Shown here: positions 63,362 to 64,000 of the stretch, piece by piece | Layout of the letters: every line of letters starts with the position of its first letter | Position numbering within the stretch: the first letter of the stretch is position 1 | Origin: Paracoccaceae bacterium | GTDB lineage: Bacteria; Pseudomonadota; Alphaproteobacteria; Rhodobacterales; Rhodobacteraceae | DNA length: 64,000 nt | Assembly (NCBI GenBank): GCA_014323795.1 | Contig: JACONK010000018.1 | Coordinates: 124,001-188,000, forward strand | Direction of reading: 5' to 3' | Program-made: the position numbers and the translations under genes | The notes under the pieces: model-generated | Database searches by the model: none | What the model saw: the letters and a program-made list of their open reading frames with translations, nothing else | What the model was told of the DNA's origin: nothing

Positions 63362-64000
63362 TCAACCCGCCGTTTGCACCGCCATGTCACCTTTGGAAAT
63401 ACCCGCCACCTGCACCGGTTTTTTCATCGCATCGCGGCGGAAAGGTTCCCCCAGTTCCTGGTTGATCATCACCTCAATCAGCGTGGTCTTGCCGTGGTTC
63501 ATCTGGTCTTCGATGGCTTTATTAAGGGCCGCCGTCAGCGCATCCTGTGTGCGCGCCTCAACGCCGTGCAAACCACACGCCCGGGCGATACCGGCGTAGG
63601 AGACCTGCTCATCAAGTTCGGTACCCACAAAATTATCGTCAAACCAGAGCGTTGAGTTCCGCTTCTCTGCCCCCCATTGGTAGTTGCGAAAGACGATCTG
63701 GGTAATCGGCGGCCATTCCCGGCGGCCGATGGCCGTCAGCTCATTCACCGCGATACCGAAGGCACCATCCCCGGCGAAGCCGACTACCGGCACATCCGGG
63801 CAACCGATCTTGGCACCGACAATGGCGGGCAGGCCATAGCCGCAGGGGCCGAACAGGCCCGGGGCCAGGTATTTGCGGCCCGCGTCAAAATCCGGGTAGG
63901 CGTTGCCGATGGCACAGTTGTTGCCGATGTCAGAAGAAATGATCGCCTCCCGCGGCAGGGCGGCCTGGATCGCGCGCCAGGCCATGCGCGGCGACATCCA
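63362..64000 (-). CDS. xsc: Xsc, sulfoacetaldehyde acetyltransferase (C-terminal part)
   Basis: The gene enters from the right edge; the last 212 or more residues are present. Xsc uses thiamine diphosphate and phosphate to split sulfoacetaldehyde into sulfite and acetyl phosphate in taurine and other sulfonate catabolism. Recognised segments are SSDIGNNCAIGNAYPDF, the ThDP motif GFAGDGAFGIAVNELTAIG, FRNYQWGAEKRNSTLWFDDN and FVGTELDEQVSYAGIA. The end NQELGEPFRRDAMKKPV is family-typical. The stop is 143 bp before the tRNA-Ser gene. Neighbouring sulfonate genes (tauR, pta) would be outside the window. Confidence 0.93.
   Translation of the reverse strand, partial: WMSPRMAWRAIQAALPREAIISSDIGNNCAIGNAYPDFDAGRKYLAPGLFGPCGYGLPAIVGAKIGCPDVPVVGFAGDGAFGIAVNELTAIGRREWPPITQIVFRNYQWGAEKRNSTLWFDDNFVGTELDEQVSYAGIARACGLHGVEARTQDALTAALNKAIEDQMNHGKTTLIEVMINQELGEPFRRDAMKKPVQVAGISKGDMAVQTAG

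Overview
The window is a piece of a GC-rich alphaproteobacterial chromosome, most likely a marine member of the Rhodobacteraceae (Roseobacter group). Supporting this are the gene orders ubiB-ubiE / mutM / enoyl-CoA hydratase / rpsT / dnaA and ilvE / marR / ompR-type regulator, together with a DctP-type TRAP transporter, choline-O-sulfate catabolism and sulfoacetaldehyde acetyltransferase (Xsc, taurine/sulfonate catabolism). A likely 8-vinyl reductase of bacteriochlorophyll synthesis (BciA) suggests an aerobic anoxygenic phototroph or a recent descendant of one.

Layout. 1-5.6 kb: ubiquinone synthesis (ubiB, ubiE), DNA repair (mutM), enoyl-CoA hydratase, bciA, rpsT. 6.5-13.8 kb: rhodanese, then the replication block dnaA-dnaN-recF-gyrB, all on the plus strand with unusually loose spacing. 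14-23.4 kb: ilvE, a MarR regulator with an OmpR-type response regulator, a histone-deacetylase-like hydrolase, the isoprenoid operon xseB-ispA-dxs, and a PhoR-like kinase. 20-33 kb: a catabolic region (agmatinase, GMC oxidoreductase, TRAP transporter) with three decayed genes: a class III aminotransferase, a second ureohydrolase and a class V aminotransferase. 33.5-36 kb: cobO and etfBA.

36-63 kb is accessory DNA. It starts with about 2.5 kb of eroded sequence holding a 100-bp direct repeat, palindromes, a broken RTX gene and a broken HpcH/HpaI aldolase. Then come a HEPN-like protein, an ankyrin-repeat protein, an RTX calcium-binding protein and a (GACGCCGG)n microsatellite. A large defence island follows: a coupled two-gene operon (unknown protein plus DUF1828-like protein); a D12 adenine methylase, NotI-like endonuclease and MORC-like GHKL ATPase run that meets a second DNA methyltransferase head to head; choline dehydrogenase and choline sulfatase (betA, betC); an XRE/ImmA peptidase plus PIN pair facing a DUF2188 operon across a palindromic operator; a complete EcoRII-type system (Dcm, Vsr, EcoRII); a Uma2 protein; and remnants of type I (HsdM) and MmeI-like enzymes. 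An AT-richer three-gene operon of unrecognised proteins lies beside a tRNA-Ser(GCU), after which the xsc gene resumes and runs off the edge.

The main themes are genome erosion (seven recognisable pseudogenes in 64 kb, while housekeeping genes look intact) and a dense collection of restriction-modification and toxin-like genes. Ankyrin and RTX proteins together with pseudogene accumulation would fit a host-associated lifestyle, for example with a marine invertebrate, but that is inference. All functional calls are from reading translated sequence and motifs; no database search was run.
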